DNA from: an uncultured Ruminococcus sp.
GTDB lineage: Bacteria > Bacillota > Clostridia > Oscillospirales > Ruminococcaceae
Assembly: GCA_947175005.1 (NCBI GenBank)
Contig: CAMWLD010000028.1
Span: 1-13,039 of the forward strand
Reading direction: 5' to 3'
DNA length: 13,039 bases
Positions 6,748-13,039 of the stretch are shown one piece after another (within the stretch, counting starts at the first letter, position 1; each line of letters opens with the position of its first letter). The notes below the pieces were generated by a model. The model had not been told where the DNA came from, made no database searches, and worked only from the letters and a program-made list of their open reading frames with translations. A program made the position numbers and the translations under genes.

Positions 6748-7827
6748 ATGAGCAGAATAGTCAAAAGTGATGCAAGAATAAGACGCGAGAATATCGCCAA
6801 GGCCAATAAAAGCGGGTTTATTCCCAAAAAGACCTCTCTTGCGGTCTATGTTATAGTGCTGCTGCTGGCGCTGGCAGCAAGGACGATACAGCTTTATACC
6901 AATATGAATTTTACCACCAACAGGTATATCGACCCGTCCCCCGCAAAAAATTATACCATGATGATACTTATCCCCGGTTTTATCCTGCTGGCATTTGTGC
7001 TTTTGGCAGGCAGCGCCAGGGATAAGGTAGTAGGCTCGTGCATACTCATCAACCCCTGGCGGCTGCGGTATGACAGGCTTAAAAAGAAGATACCCGGCAG
7101 TGCGGGCTACAGCGCCCTGCTTATGGCATTTTTAATGCTGGCGCAGATAGTGTTTGACTTTGTGGACATTATTCACAACAATAACGAAATAATCAAGACC
7201 CTTACCGCAGAAGAGCGAGAGGATTACAGCAAACTGACTGGCTACACAGGCGGCATGGGAATAAATCATGTGATAATGTTCTTTGTGTTTCTCTCGTTCA
7301 TTTCCATTGCGGTAAACATTTTCAAGGGCGAGGGCTTTTCACCCGGAAACTGTGCGTCTTTGTATATTTACGCTATTTGGAAAACCATGGACATTATGAC
7401 AATGCTTACGGAAAACACCCTTGCGGCGCAGTCCTCCGAGCTTGTTTACGAAATGTTCTCGGGAATGACCGCAGTTGTATTCTTTATGAACACCGCCCGT
7501 TTCTTTAACGGCATGGAGAAAAAATACACCCGCTTCTGGATGTGCTTTATGGGATATGTTTCTTCAATTTTGGCGGCTGTGTCGGTGATACCGAGATATA
7601 TTATGGTGCTTATCCCCACAAACTTTGATGATAGACTTGATATGAATATACCCAATGTTTCAGATATGGGAATCGTGTTCATAACCATAACTATTGTGGC
7701 AGTGTTCTGGAGCACGTACGTTTACCGTGTAATGCCCAGGCTCAACACAGGCAACCGCCGTTGGAGCAAAGCGCCTATCAACAATAAGGCTTTCCAGGAA
7801 ATGGAAAGTCTTGATGAGGGAAAATAA
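6748..7827 (+). CDS. Polytopic membrane protein of unknown function
   Basis: 359 residues from the ATG at 6748. No start has an ideal ribosome site: AAGGGA lies 14 nt and AAGG 3 nt before this ATG. The in-frame TTG at 6703 would add 15 residues but has no site at all. A basic N-terminus (~1-29) is followed by hydrophobic segments at about 30-48, 69-89, 121-142, 173-193, 232-252, 262-290 and 307-327, so about seven membrane spans. The loop at 143-172 is charged and the C-terminus is hydrophilic. No catalytic or transporter signature is recognised. It has its own promoter and a structured leader, and is followed 38 bp later by another membrane protein gene before a strong terminator, so the two form an operon and probably one membrane assembly. 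A 20-codon frame (6689-6751) ends overlapping this start as ATGA. Confidence 0.75.
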   Translation: MSRIVKSDARIRRENIAKANKSGFIPKKTSLAVYVIVLLLALAARTIQLYTNMNFTTNRYIDPSPAKNYTMMILIPGFILLAFVLLAGSARDKVVGSCILINPWRLRYDRLKKKIPGSAGYSALLMAFLMLAQIVFDFVDIIHNNNEIIKTLTAEEREDYSKLTGYTGGMGINHVIMFFVFLSFISIAVNIFKGEGFSPGNCASLYIYAIWKTMDIMTMLTENTLAAQSSELVYEMFSGMTAVVFFMNTARFFNGMEKKYTRFWMCFMGYVSSILAAVSVIPRYIMVLIPTNFDDRLDMNIPNVSDMGIVFITITIVAVFWSTYVYRVMPRLNTGNRRWSKAPINNKAFQEMESLDEGK

Positions 7828-7865
7828 TCATGGGCGAATAATGATTTAATAATGAGGGTAATGAG

Positions 7866-8498
7866 ATGAAACAAGAAACGGCGGAGAAGCTGATTAACAG
7901 CCGTATTATAGCAAGCAGAGGTGAAAATCTTCGCTGCCTTGCGGGAACGGTTTTATGGATAGGGATATTTGCGGTAATGAATGTGTACAATCATTGGGTG
8001 AATATCGGCAGGATCGAAGAAAACGGCGTGTTCTTCGGGATAGGCATGGGACTGTGGTTTTTATGTCCCATGATATTCGGCAGGAAGATCATTGCAGTCA
8101 TGTTCAGGGCGATCCCGGGATTTTACGGCAGTATTTTCTGGGTGCTTATTGCAATTGTATTTTGTTTATGGCTGGCGCTGGCGGCAGGCTTTTTCGGCGG
8201 CCTTGTGCTGATACTGTTAAAAGGCGTGATACGCCCTGTATACTCGTTCATAGCCATGGCGGTCTACAACAGCAGGATAAACAAAATAAACGCCATTTCG
8301 GGCGATGTGACCCCTTATTTGGAGGATACGAAATTTCTCAAAAGGATAGATAACATAAGCGAGACCATTGACATATTTAGGGAGCTTAAATGGATATCCG
8401 AGGAAAAGTATGAGAGATTTGCGGAGCAATATAATATGTTTATGGGCTTTCTTGCCGCCAGGGAGGAATATGAACAACAAAAAAGCGCAGCCCTTTGA
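7866..8498 (+). CDS. Small membrane protein of unknown function
   Basis: 210 residues; the ATG at 7866 follows GAGGG with 7-nt spacing. After a polar N-terminus come hydrophobic segments at ~25-45, 54-72 and a long stretch 87-119 rich in aromatic residues, Gly and Ala that could be one or two spans. The remaining ~90 residues (~135-210) are charged, with helical heptad-like character (EYEQQ, KYERFAEQYN), and are probably cytoplasmic. No known family motif is visible. It is second gene of the operon beginning at 6748 and is closed by the terminator at 8554-8586. Co-transcription suggests it acts with the larger membrane protein; nothing in the sequence shows what they do. Confidence 0.75.
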   Translation: MKQETAEKLINSRIIASRGENLRCLAGTVLWIGIFAVMNVYNHWVNIGRIEENGVFFGIGMGLWFLCPMIFGRKIIAVMFRAIPGFYGSIFWVLIAIVFCLWLALAAGFFGGLVLILLKGVIRPVYSFIAMAVYNSRINKINAISGDVTPYLEDTKFLKRIDNISETIDIFRELKWISEEKYERFAEQYNMFMGFLAAREEYEQQKSAAL

Positions 8499-8553
8499 AC
8501 GCTGTCAGCGTACCGAATTTTCAAAGGCAGCTGCCGCTTAAAAATGCACAGGC

Positions 8554-8586
8554 TTTCTCCCCGCAGACGGCGGGGAGAAAATTTTT
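8554..8586 (+). terminator. Rho-independent terminator of the membrane operon
   Basis: An 11-bp perfect stem, TTTCTCCCCGC (8554-8564) with GCGGGGAGAAA (8570-8580), a 5-nt loop and then ATTTTT. It separates the membrane operon from the lipoprotein gene and means the latter needs its own promoter. Confidence 0.9.
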
Positions 8587-8602
8587 AAAGAGAGGGCAGA
8601 GG

Positions 8603-8669
8603 ATTTGAAAGTTACAGGGAATCCCCTAAGTTCCAACGTATTTTTGATGTACAAGATCAAATAAAGGAG
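8603..8669 (+). promoter_or_regulatory. 67-bp conserved leader element, copy B
   Basis: Starts at ATTTGAAAGTTACAGG and runs through GTATTTTT and ATGTACAAGATCAA to the AAAGGAG ribosome site of the lipoprotein gene. It matches copy A (6320-6386, minus) at 59 of 67 positions without gaps. Because a terminator ends at 8586, this segment must contain the promoter of the next gene. By extension, copy A probably holds the promoter of the SpoIID-family gene. Confidence 0.65.
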
Positions 8670-8679
8670 GGCGGAAAAT

Positions 8680-10008
8680 ATGAGTGTGAACAAAACAATA
8701 AAAGCGGCAAAAACAGCATTCCTTTGCCTCTTTTCGCTGCTTCTCAGCGGCTGCCTTTCCTCGGCGGACAGCCTTTTGACCGCCCCCATGCTTTCCGATG
8801 AGCAGGCGGAAATTTACAATGCGCTGGAGGAATCCGCAGGAGATGATATTTCCCTTGTGTACCCCAAAGGCGGGGCTTACCGTTCCTCGGTGGTTTTCGC
8901 CGATCTGGACGGGGACGGGCTGGAGGAAGCGGCTGCTTTTTACGAAAAAAAGGACAACCCCGAGGGGAATGTCCGTGTGAATATCCTTGACCGCGAGCAG
9001 GTCTCTCCCGATGAATACCGCTGGCGTTCGGTCTATGACCATGCAGGGGCGGGAACGTCGGTGGAGGAGGTCTTTTTCACAAACCTTGGCGGCAGCGGCA
9101 AGGTGAGAATGGCAGTGGGCTACGGGCTTATAACCCCTACCGAAAAAGCGCTGAGGGTGTATAATTATGCTGACGGCGTGCTTACCATGGAATATTCCGA
9201 ATCCTATTATAAAATGCTGCGGCTTGACCTTGACCGTGATGGGGGCGAGGATATTGCGGTTATAAACTGCAATAACGAAAACCACTCCGCCTATGTTTCC
9301 CTTGTGACCGACAGGGGCGAGGGGGCGATAAGCAGTGCAAGGGTAAATTTAAGTGAATCCACCGCCGACCTGCCGAGGGTACTGGGTGGATATATCGGCA
9401 CGGACACTCCCGCCATATTTATTGACGGGCTTCTTGGCAGCGGCAGCCTTGCCACGGAAATAGTCTACTGCATAGGGGGACAGCTCAGAAATCCCGCCGC
9501 ATTGGACGGCTCGGAAATAACCCAGCTTACCACCCGTTCCCAACGCATATACTGCCGTGACGCCGACGGCGACGGCATTATAGAGATACCCTCCCGTGAG
9601 CCGTTCCCGGGCTACCGCGACTCGACGGAGGCGCAGTATATAACCAACTGGAACGTGTTTGAGAATTACACTGTCGTAAAGAAATTTTCCTCCCTTACCG
9701 ACCAGTCCTCGGGGTATGTTTTTATGATACCCGGCAGGTGGGAGGGGCAGATCACTGTGAAAAACGATTCTTTGACGGGGGAAAGGGTCTTTTACAAATA
9801 CAATACGTCCCTTACAGACAGCAGACTTGAACTTATGCGGATAAGAGCGTGCACTCCCGACAGCGAGGAGGAAATGATCGAAAGAGGCTACTTCAAAGCC
9901 GCAGGCAGTGAAACGGCTGTGTATATGGTAAAGCTTGGGGATACCGACGATAACCTGCTGCTGACCACCTCGGAGGTTATCAACAATTTCATGCTGCTGG
10001 CAGCGTAA
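8680..10008 (+). CDS. Lipoprotein with VCBS/FG-GAP-like calcium loops
   Basis: 442 residues; ATG at 8680 after AAAGGAGG. The signal peptide ends in lipobox LSGC with the lipidated Cys at residue 25, so it is exported and anchored to the outer face of the membrane. Three acidic loops, DLDGDG (75-80), DLDRDG (183-188) and DADGDG (294-299), resemble the calcium-binding loops of VCBS/FG-GAP beta-propeller repeats: each follows a beta strand and is followed by E-E/D-I type strands. The C-terminal ~120 residues are a separate region without such loops. They are not dockerin repeats, which come as a close pair. Function unknown; a beta-propeller binding protein is my best reading. It shares its 67-bp leader with the SpoIID-family gene, which suggests a common envelope role. 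It ends 19 bp from a convergent gene with no terminator between. Confidence 0.8.
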   Translation: MSVNKTIKAAKTAFLCLFSLLLSGCLSSADSLLTAPMLSDEQAEIYNALEESAGDDISLVYPKGGAYRSSVVFADLDGDGLEEAAAFYEKKDNPEGNVRVNILDREQVSPDEYRWRSVYDHAGAGTSVEEVFFTNLGGSGKVRMAVGYGLITPTEKALRVYNYADGVLTMEYSESYYKMLRLDLDRDGGEDIAVINCNNENHSAYVSLVTDRGEGAISSARVNLSESTADLPRVLGGYIGTDTPAIFIDGLLGSGSLATEIVYCIGGQLRNPAALDGSEITQLTTRSQRIYCRDADGDGIIEIPSREPFPGYRDSTEAQYITNWNVFENYTVVKKFSSLTDQSSGYVFMIPGRWEGQITVKNDSLTGERVFYKYNTSLTDSRLELMRIRACTPDSEEEMIERGYFKAAGSETAVYMVKLGDTDDNLLLTTSEVINNFMLLAA

Positions 10009-10027
10009 CAACATGACATCATATCTG

Positions 10028-10552
10028 TCATTGCATATAAGGGTCATTGCATACCACGCACCCGAGGCAGGTCAGGAATACCCCATGCTTTTCGCATTTG
10101 GGAAAACCGTTATTTATAGGATCGTCCGCCTCTGCAAGTTCATACCATTTCTTTATTTTCTCATCGTCAATATCAGCGGCAGTCACCCTTTCAATAAGCC
10201 GTATTAATTTGTCAAGGTTCGGAAAAAGCCTTTCCTCACTCGGCTCATAGTCAAGCTTTTCCCAGCCCGTCTTGTTTTTTGCGCCCTCTATTACCCGCAG
10301 CATAAATGCCTTGTCTTCCTCAAGAGTTTCCCTTTCCCAAGGCAGACTGCACACATCAAAGCTCACTGTCCCTATGCCGCATATCTGGTCTGCCTCGCAC
10401 AGCCGTACCATAAGCCGCTTCTGATTTTCCGTGGCCGCAAGCTTCGTACCGCTAAGTGCAAGTATGCTTATGAATACCGCCGTCATTCCGTTGCTCATAC
10501 CTATATCGTCACATGTATGTTCTCCTCTTTTGAAATCTATAAAATTACTCAT
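10028..10552 (-). CDS. Hypothetical protein with cysteine-rich C-terminus
   Basis: 174 residues; ATG at 10552 follows GGAGGT. No signal peptide, so probably cytoplasmic. A short Ala/Leu-rich segment (~23-40) is followed by a charged, mostly helical body. The C-terminus holds C153, H156, C162, C165 and C168 (CEKHG...CLGCVVC), spaced like a small zinc-binding site. Cys14, Cys52, Cys58 and Cys68 add to the high cysteine count. I do not recognise the family. It lies downstream of the sugar ATPase gene on the same strand but behind a terminator-like hairpin (10582-10609), and an extended -10 motif at 10617-10625 could give it its own transcription. It is convergent with the lipoprotein gene. Confidence 0.7.
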   Translation of the reverse strand: MSNFIDFKRGEHTCDDIGMSNGMTAVFISILALSGTKLAATENQKRLMVRLCEADQICGIGTVSFDVCSLPWERETLEEDKAFMLRVIEGAKNKTGWEKLDYEPSEERLFPNLDKLIRLIERVTAADIDDEKIKKWYELAEADDPINNGFPKCEKHGVFLTCLGCVVCNDPYMQ

Positions 10553-10581
10553 ATCCTACCTCCGTGAAATTTAAAAGCAAA

Positions 10582-10609
10582 ATCCCCCCGCCAATAATGA
10601 CGAGGGGAT
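10582..10609 (-). terminator. Terminator-like hairpin after the sugar ATPase gene
   Basis: ATCCCC (10582-10587) pairs with GGGGAT (10604-10609), partly extended by a CG/CG pair inside. On the minus strand it is followed by TTTTGCTTTT. It lies just past the stop at 10641 and just before the 174-residue gene. It could be a terminator or, for transcripts that pass it, an attenuator. Confidence 0.6.
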
Positions 10610-10616
10610 ATTATAC

Positions 10617-10625
10617 ATTATAACA
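10617..10625 (-). promoter_or_regulatory. Possible extended -10 promoter for the cysteine-rich gene
   Basis: Minus strand TGTTATAAT matches an extended -10; a second TATAAT follows at 10615-10610. No clear -35 is present. A transcript from here would include the hairpin at 10582-10609 in its leader. Confidence 0.3.
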
Positions 10626-10640
10626 GCGCCGATCGACTTA

Positions 10641-11783
10641 TCAGTTTACAACAGTCTTTTCGGTCTCCTTATCAAAGATGTGGATCTTGTTGGGATCGAT
10701 AGCTACTCTGATAGTATCCTGGGGACGAGCGGTAGAACGGGGGTCAACTCTTGCCGTAAGGGAAATACCCTCGCAGTTCAGATACAGATAAGTCTCTGCA
10801 CCCATCATTTCCGTGATCTCAACCTCTGCCTCAATAATACCTGTCTTGGCAGCGGAAAGGAACATTTCCTCGTCGTGAATGTTCTCGGGTCTGATACCCA
10901 TGATAATTTCCTTGTCAACATACTCGGAAAGTACCAAATCATCGATCTTGGACTCGGGAACTTCTACATAATACTTAACGCCGCGGCTGGTCTTGGTGTC
11001 CTCGGAGCCGAACTCAACGGTGTACTTGCCCTCGATCTTTCTGAGAACAGCGTCGATAAAGTTCATCTGAGGAGAACCCATGAAGCCTGCAACGAACTGG
11101 TTAACAGGGCTGGTGTACAGATTCTGAGGAGAATCAACCTGCTGAACGAAGCCGTCCTTCATAACCACGATACGGTCGCCCATGGTCATAGCCTCTGTCT
11201 GGTCATGGGTTACGTAAATGAACGTAGTACCCAGCTTCTGATGAAGCTTGGAGATCTCGGTTCTCATCTGAGCACGGAGCTTAGCGTCCAGGTTGGAAAG
11301 GGGCTCGTCAAGTAAGAATACCTGAGGCTCACGAACTATAGCACGTCCCAGAGCAACACGCTGTCTCTGACCACCGGAAAGAGCCTTGGGCTTTCTGGAA
11401 AGCAGGTGGGAAATGTCGAGGATTCTTGCTGCTTCCTCAACCTTGCGCGCGATCTCATCCTTAGGAACCTTTCTCAGCTTCAGACCGAAAGCCATGTTCT
11501 CAAATACAGTCATATGAGGATACAGAGCGTAGTTCTGGAACACCATCGCAATATCTCTGTCCTTGGGAGCAACGTCATTAACGAGACGGTCGCCGATGTA
11601 AAGCTCACCCTCGGAAATTTCCTCAAGGCCTGCGATCATACGCAGAGTGGTGGATTTTCCGCAGCCGGAGGGGCCTACAAGGATTATGAACTCCTTGTCC
11701 TTGATCTCAAGGTTTACGTCTGATACGGCAACAACGCCACCGGGATACTTCTTATAAATCGATCTTAGTGATAAACTTGCCAT
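10641..11783 (-). CDS. msmX: Sugar ABC transporter ATP-binding protein, MsmX/UgpC type
   Basis: 380 residues from the ATG at 11783 (GGGAGGT upstream; begins [16 protein letters not shown], the usual start of this family). An upstream in-frame ATG at 11891 lies inside the promoter and is rejected. Walker [10 protein letters not shown] (37-45), Q-loop Q83, signature LSGGQRQ (135-141), Walker B VFLLDE (155-160) and H-loop H193 are all intact. The C-terminal ~140 residues carry the OB/TOBE regulatory domain of CUT1 ATPases, with MGIRPENI as a landmark. It hydrolyses ATP to drive uptake of oligosaccharides by permease pairs encoded elsewhere; MsmX-type ATPases are shared by several transporters, which fits the lack of adjacent permease genes. 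The sugar-binding lipoprotein at 3570 is a possible client. A single-gene unit with its own promoter and operator. Confidence 0.95.
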   Translation of the reverse strand: MASLSLRSIYKKYPGGVVAVSDVNLEIKDKEFIILVGPSGCGKSTTLRMIAGLEEISEGELYIGDRLVNDVAPKDRDIAMVFQNYALYPHMTVFENMAFGLKLRKVPKDEIARKVEEAARILDISHLLSRKPKALSGGQRQRVALGRAIVREPQVFLLDEPLSNLDAKLRAQMRTEISKLHQKLGTTFIYVTHDQTEAMTMGDRIVVMKDGFVQQVDSPQNLYTSPVNQFVAGFMGSPQMNFIDAVLRKIEGKYTVEFGSEDTKTSRGVKYYVEVPESKIDDLVLSEYVDKEIIMGIRPENIHDEEMFLSAAKTGIIEAEVEITEMMGAETYLYLNCEGISLTARVDPRSTARPQDTIRVAIDPNKIHIFDKETEKTVVN

Positions 11784-11861
11784 TATAAAGTGGACCTCCC
11801 TAATATAAATTGATGCCGAGGATATGACGGTTTCACAATACCATATATCGGCCTTATATAT

Positions 11862-11891
11862 ATAATACCAAATTACTGACAGTAATTTCAA
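11862..11891 (-). promoter_or_regulatory. Sigma-A promoter of the sugar ATPase gene
   Basis: Minus strand -35 TTGAAA (11891-11886), an 18-bp spacer and -10 TATTAT (11867-11862). It gives a leader of roughly 70-75 nt. The spacer and part of the -35 are covered by the palindrome at 11870-11888. Confidence 0.65.
11870..11888. promoter_or_regulatory. 19-bp perfect operator-like palindrome in the ATPase promoter
   Basis: AAATTACTGACAGTAATTT has two perfectly complementary 9-base arms around a single central base. It overlaps the -35 box and most of the spacer, an ideal position for a repressor dimer. No regulator gene lies next to it, and the motif differs from that at 228-296. Confidence 0.6.
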
Positions 11892-11980
11892 GTCTATTTA
11901 TGCCCAAAGTTATAATTTGTTATTTATTAATTTTGACTAAAACCAAAATTTTCGCTGAAGTTTGTCGAAATTTTCCTGGT

Positions 11981-12018
11981 ATATTGCACAAATTTCAATA
12001 AATTTCATTGTGCAATAT
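11981..12018. repeat. TTGTGCAA/TTGCACAA hairpin repeat, copy 2
   Basis: ATATTGCACAA (11981-11991) pairs perfectly with TTGTGCAATAT (12008-12018) around a 16-nt loop. There is no T tract. It resembles copy 3 in arms, in the AATTTCA just before the right arm, and in flanking bases, so the pair looks like a duplicated ~60-bp unit with a 124-bp period. Confidence 0.6.
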
Positions 12019-12031
12019 ATCACACCTTACC

Positions 12032-12053
12032 AAAAAAGCCGGGAAAAATCCCG
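12032..12053 (-). terminator. Probable terminator of the pseudouridine synthase gene
   Basis: CGGGA (12040-12044) pairs with TCCCG (12049-12053) around a tetraloop; on the minus strand it is followed by GC and then six T (12037-12032). It starts 23 bp after the stop codon at 12076. The stem is short, so confidence is moderate. Confidence 0.5.
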
Positions 12054-12075
12054 TTATTTTCGGGAAATAGCACAT

Positions 12076-12807
12076 TTAAATTTTACTCACGGGAAAATTT
12101 TGGCGTATTGCACAAAGTTTTTGAATTTCATTGTGCAAAATTTCACGACATTCACCTAAAGCCAGCCCCTCATCCAGCCAAAGCCCTCCTATTCTTACTC
12201 TTTTAAGAGATGTGACCCTGTTGCCTACAGCTTCCGCCATTCGCTTGACCTGGTGATATTTTCCCTCACGCAGGATTATCCGCACCACACGGTCGTTTTC
12301 GGTCATTATAAGCTTTGCGGGCAGGCATTTTTCGCCCCCGTCAATGACCAGTCCACTGACGAAAAGGCTTGGGTAATTTTCCTTTGCGGGGGATTCCAAG
12401 GCTGCGATGTATTCTTTTTCCACATGACCTGCGGGAGAGGTGATTTTGTGCGCCATTTCCCCGTCGTCGGTGATGAAAACGAAGCCTTCCGTGTCCTTGT
12501 CCAAACGCCCCGCAGGGAAAAGGCCTTTCCTGTAAAGCTCGGGGGGGATAAGCTCGGTTACGGTTCGGCTAAGCTCGTCACGGGTGGCGCATATTACGCC
12601 TGCGGGTTTGTTGAGCATAATATACATATTTTTGCGGTATAATATGTGCATTCCGTCAAGCGTGATATTGCTGTGCTCGGGGTCGATCTGCGTGTCGGGC
12701 TTTTTGGAGACAATGCCGTCCACAGTGACCCTGCCGCAACGTATCAGTTCACCCGCTTCTTTTCGGGAAATGTTTTTCTGACTTGCCGTAAACTTATCCA
12801 GCCGCAT
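12076..12807 (-). CDS. rsuA: RsuA/RluB/E/F-family rRNA pseudouridine synthase
   Basis: 243 residues from the ATG at 12807, which gives the family's usual MRLDKF start and stands 8 nt after AAGGA; the ATG at 12813 is only about two bases from that site. Residues 1-~50 are an S4 RNA-binding domain (SRKEAGELIRCGRVTVDG). The catalytic domain follows, with MLNKPAGVICAT (64-75) and GRLDKDTEG (100-108), whose D103 is the catalytic aspartate, then LREGKYHQVKRM and LKRVRIGGL. It isomerises a uridine in rRNA, in the cytoplasm; RsuA itself acts on 16S U516, but the exact site here is not provable from sequence. The C-terminus matches the family up to about NEIQKL, then continues for 12 residues (CAIRQNFPVSKI) encoded by the repeat element at 12108-12138 and its flank. 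No strong promoter was found upstream. Confidence 0.92.
   Translation of the reverse strand: MRLDKFTASQKNISRKEAGELIRCGRVTVDGIVSKKPDTQIDPEHSNITLDGMHILYRKNMYIMLNKPAGVICATRDELSRTVTELIPPELYRKGLFPAGRLDKDTEGFVFITDDGEMAHKITSPAGHVEKEYIAALESPAKENYPSLFVSGLVIDGGEKCLPAKLIMTENDRVVRIILREGKYHQVKRMAEAVGNRVTSLKRVRIGGLWLDEGLALGECREILHNEIQKLCAIRQNFPVSKI
12108..12138. repeat. TTGTGCAA/TTGCACAA hairpin repeat, copy 3
   Basis: TTGCACAA (12108-12115) pairs with TTGTGCAA (12131-12138); the right side carries the same AATTTCA as copy 2. It overlaps the last codons of the pseudouridine synthase gene. Confidence 0.55.
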
Positions 12808-12920
12808 TTTCATTTTCCTTTCGGTCTACATTATTATGTACCGTATCCGCTAAAATATTCCGAAAAAATTTCTTTAATTCAGTTATGGCAAATAGCGGTA
12901 AACAGCACTTCAAGCGCACT

Positions 12921-13018
12921 GGTGACGCAAGCGTCACCCCCACTTGGGTTTCCAAAGGGGGGACCCCTTTGGCGGGTCAAGGGCAGCGCCCTTGCGGGGG
13001 TCGGGGGGCGGAGCCCCC
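12921..13018. repeat. GC-rich cluster of four hairpins
   Basis: Four consecutive inverted repeats: GGTGACGC/GCGTCACC (12921-12938, 2-nt loop), CCAAAGGGG/CCCCTTTGG (12952-12972, 3-nt loop), CAAGGGC/GCCCTTG (12978-12994, 3-nt loop) and GGGGGC/GCCCCC (13004-13018, 3-nt loop). The base composition is very GC-rich, unlike the AT-rich spacers elsewhere in the window. It looks like an intergenic palindromic repeat element of the kind scattered through Clostridial genomes (inference). The rest of 12814-13039 shows no gene. Confidence 0.6.
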
Positions 13019-13039
13019 TCTAACAGCCGCCATACAGAA

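Noticed and set aside
8643..8662. Small hairpin TTTGAT/ATCAAA within leader copy B
   Set aside because: The pairing is not kept in copy A, so it is not a conserved structure.
8625..8669. Sporulation sigma-G-like promoter in the 67-bp element (GTATT-N15-CAAATA)
   Set aside because: The match is weak and transcription would start inside the ribosome site, leaving no usable leader.
8626..9285. 219-residue minus-strand ORF covering the lipoprotein start and leader
   Set aside because: Runs through the leader element and opposite a signal peptide; no start signals.
9349..10047. 232-residue minus-strand ORF opposite the lipoprotein gene
   Set aside because: The plus-strand frame has a lipobox, ribosome site and three DxDxDG loops; the minus frame has no recognisable feature.
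11784..11891. 36-residue N-terminal extension of the sugar ATPase
   Set aside because: It would be encoded by the promoter and leader; the family begins at [16 protein letters not shown] and a ribosome site precedes that ATG.
12921..13018. CRISPR array or tRNA-like structure
   Set aside because: The hairpins differ from one another, with no repeated unit and spacer pattern, and no cloverleaf can be drawn.

Overview
The window looks like chromosomal DNA of an anaerobic, low-to-mid GC Clostridia member. A Ruminococcus-like Oscillospiraceae genome is my best guess. The reasons are strong AGGAGG ribosome sites, AT-rich intergenic DNA with consensus sigma-A promoters, a large secreted repeat protein, a lipoprotein CUT1-type sugar-binding protein, an MsmX/UgpC-type shared sugar ATPase, a SpoIID-family protein and GC-rich hairpin repeats. 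The genus is inference; there is no rRNA or marker gene here.

Layout. (1) 1-3281: a helix-turn-helix regulator, cut off by the window edge, is divergent from a 964-residue secreted protein. That protein has three ~140-residue repeats, a PVIPDT linker and an unrecognised C-terminal domain. The shared promoter region carries three copies of a GCATTTA/TAAATGC operator, one of which exactly fills a promoter spacer; a strong terminator ends the gene. (2) 3282-3569: the promoter and first ~12 codons of a MerR-type gene, running straight into a terminator hairpin, apparently a deletion remnant. (3) 3570-5060: an orphan sugar-binding lipoprotein gene (minus strand) with a consensus promoter and a cre/LacI-like operator, but no permease genes beside it. 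(4) 5177-8669: a SpoIID/LytB-family protein (minus) and a two-gene membrane-protein operon (plus) with its own promoter, structured leader and terminator. (5) 8603-10008: a lipoprotein with three DxDxDG calcium-type loops. The SpoIID-like gene and this lipoprotein gene carry nearly the same 67-bp leader, in opposite orientation, immediately before their start codons. (6) 10028-11891: an unrecognised cysteine-rich small protein and the shared sugar-transport ATPase (both minus), the latter with a perfect operator palindrome inside its promoter. (7) 11960-13039: an RsuA-family pseudouridine synthase (minus) whose 3' end runs into one of two related TTGCACAA/TTGTGCAA hairpin repeats, and a GC-rich cluster of four hairpins at the right edge.

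How it fits together. The sugar-binding lipoprotein and the MsmX-type ATPase can belong to the same kind of CUT1 transporter, since MsmX-type ATPases serve several transporters, but the permeases must lie elsewhere. The SpoIID-like protein and the DxDxDG lipoprotein are probably co-regulated envelope functions. The least explained elements are the 67-bp shared leader, the two-gene membrane operon between its copies, and the TTGTGCAA hairpin family. No rRNA, tRNA, CRISPR array, transposase or phage gene was found.
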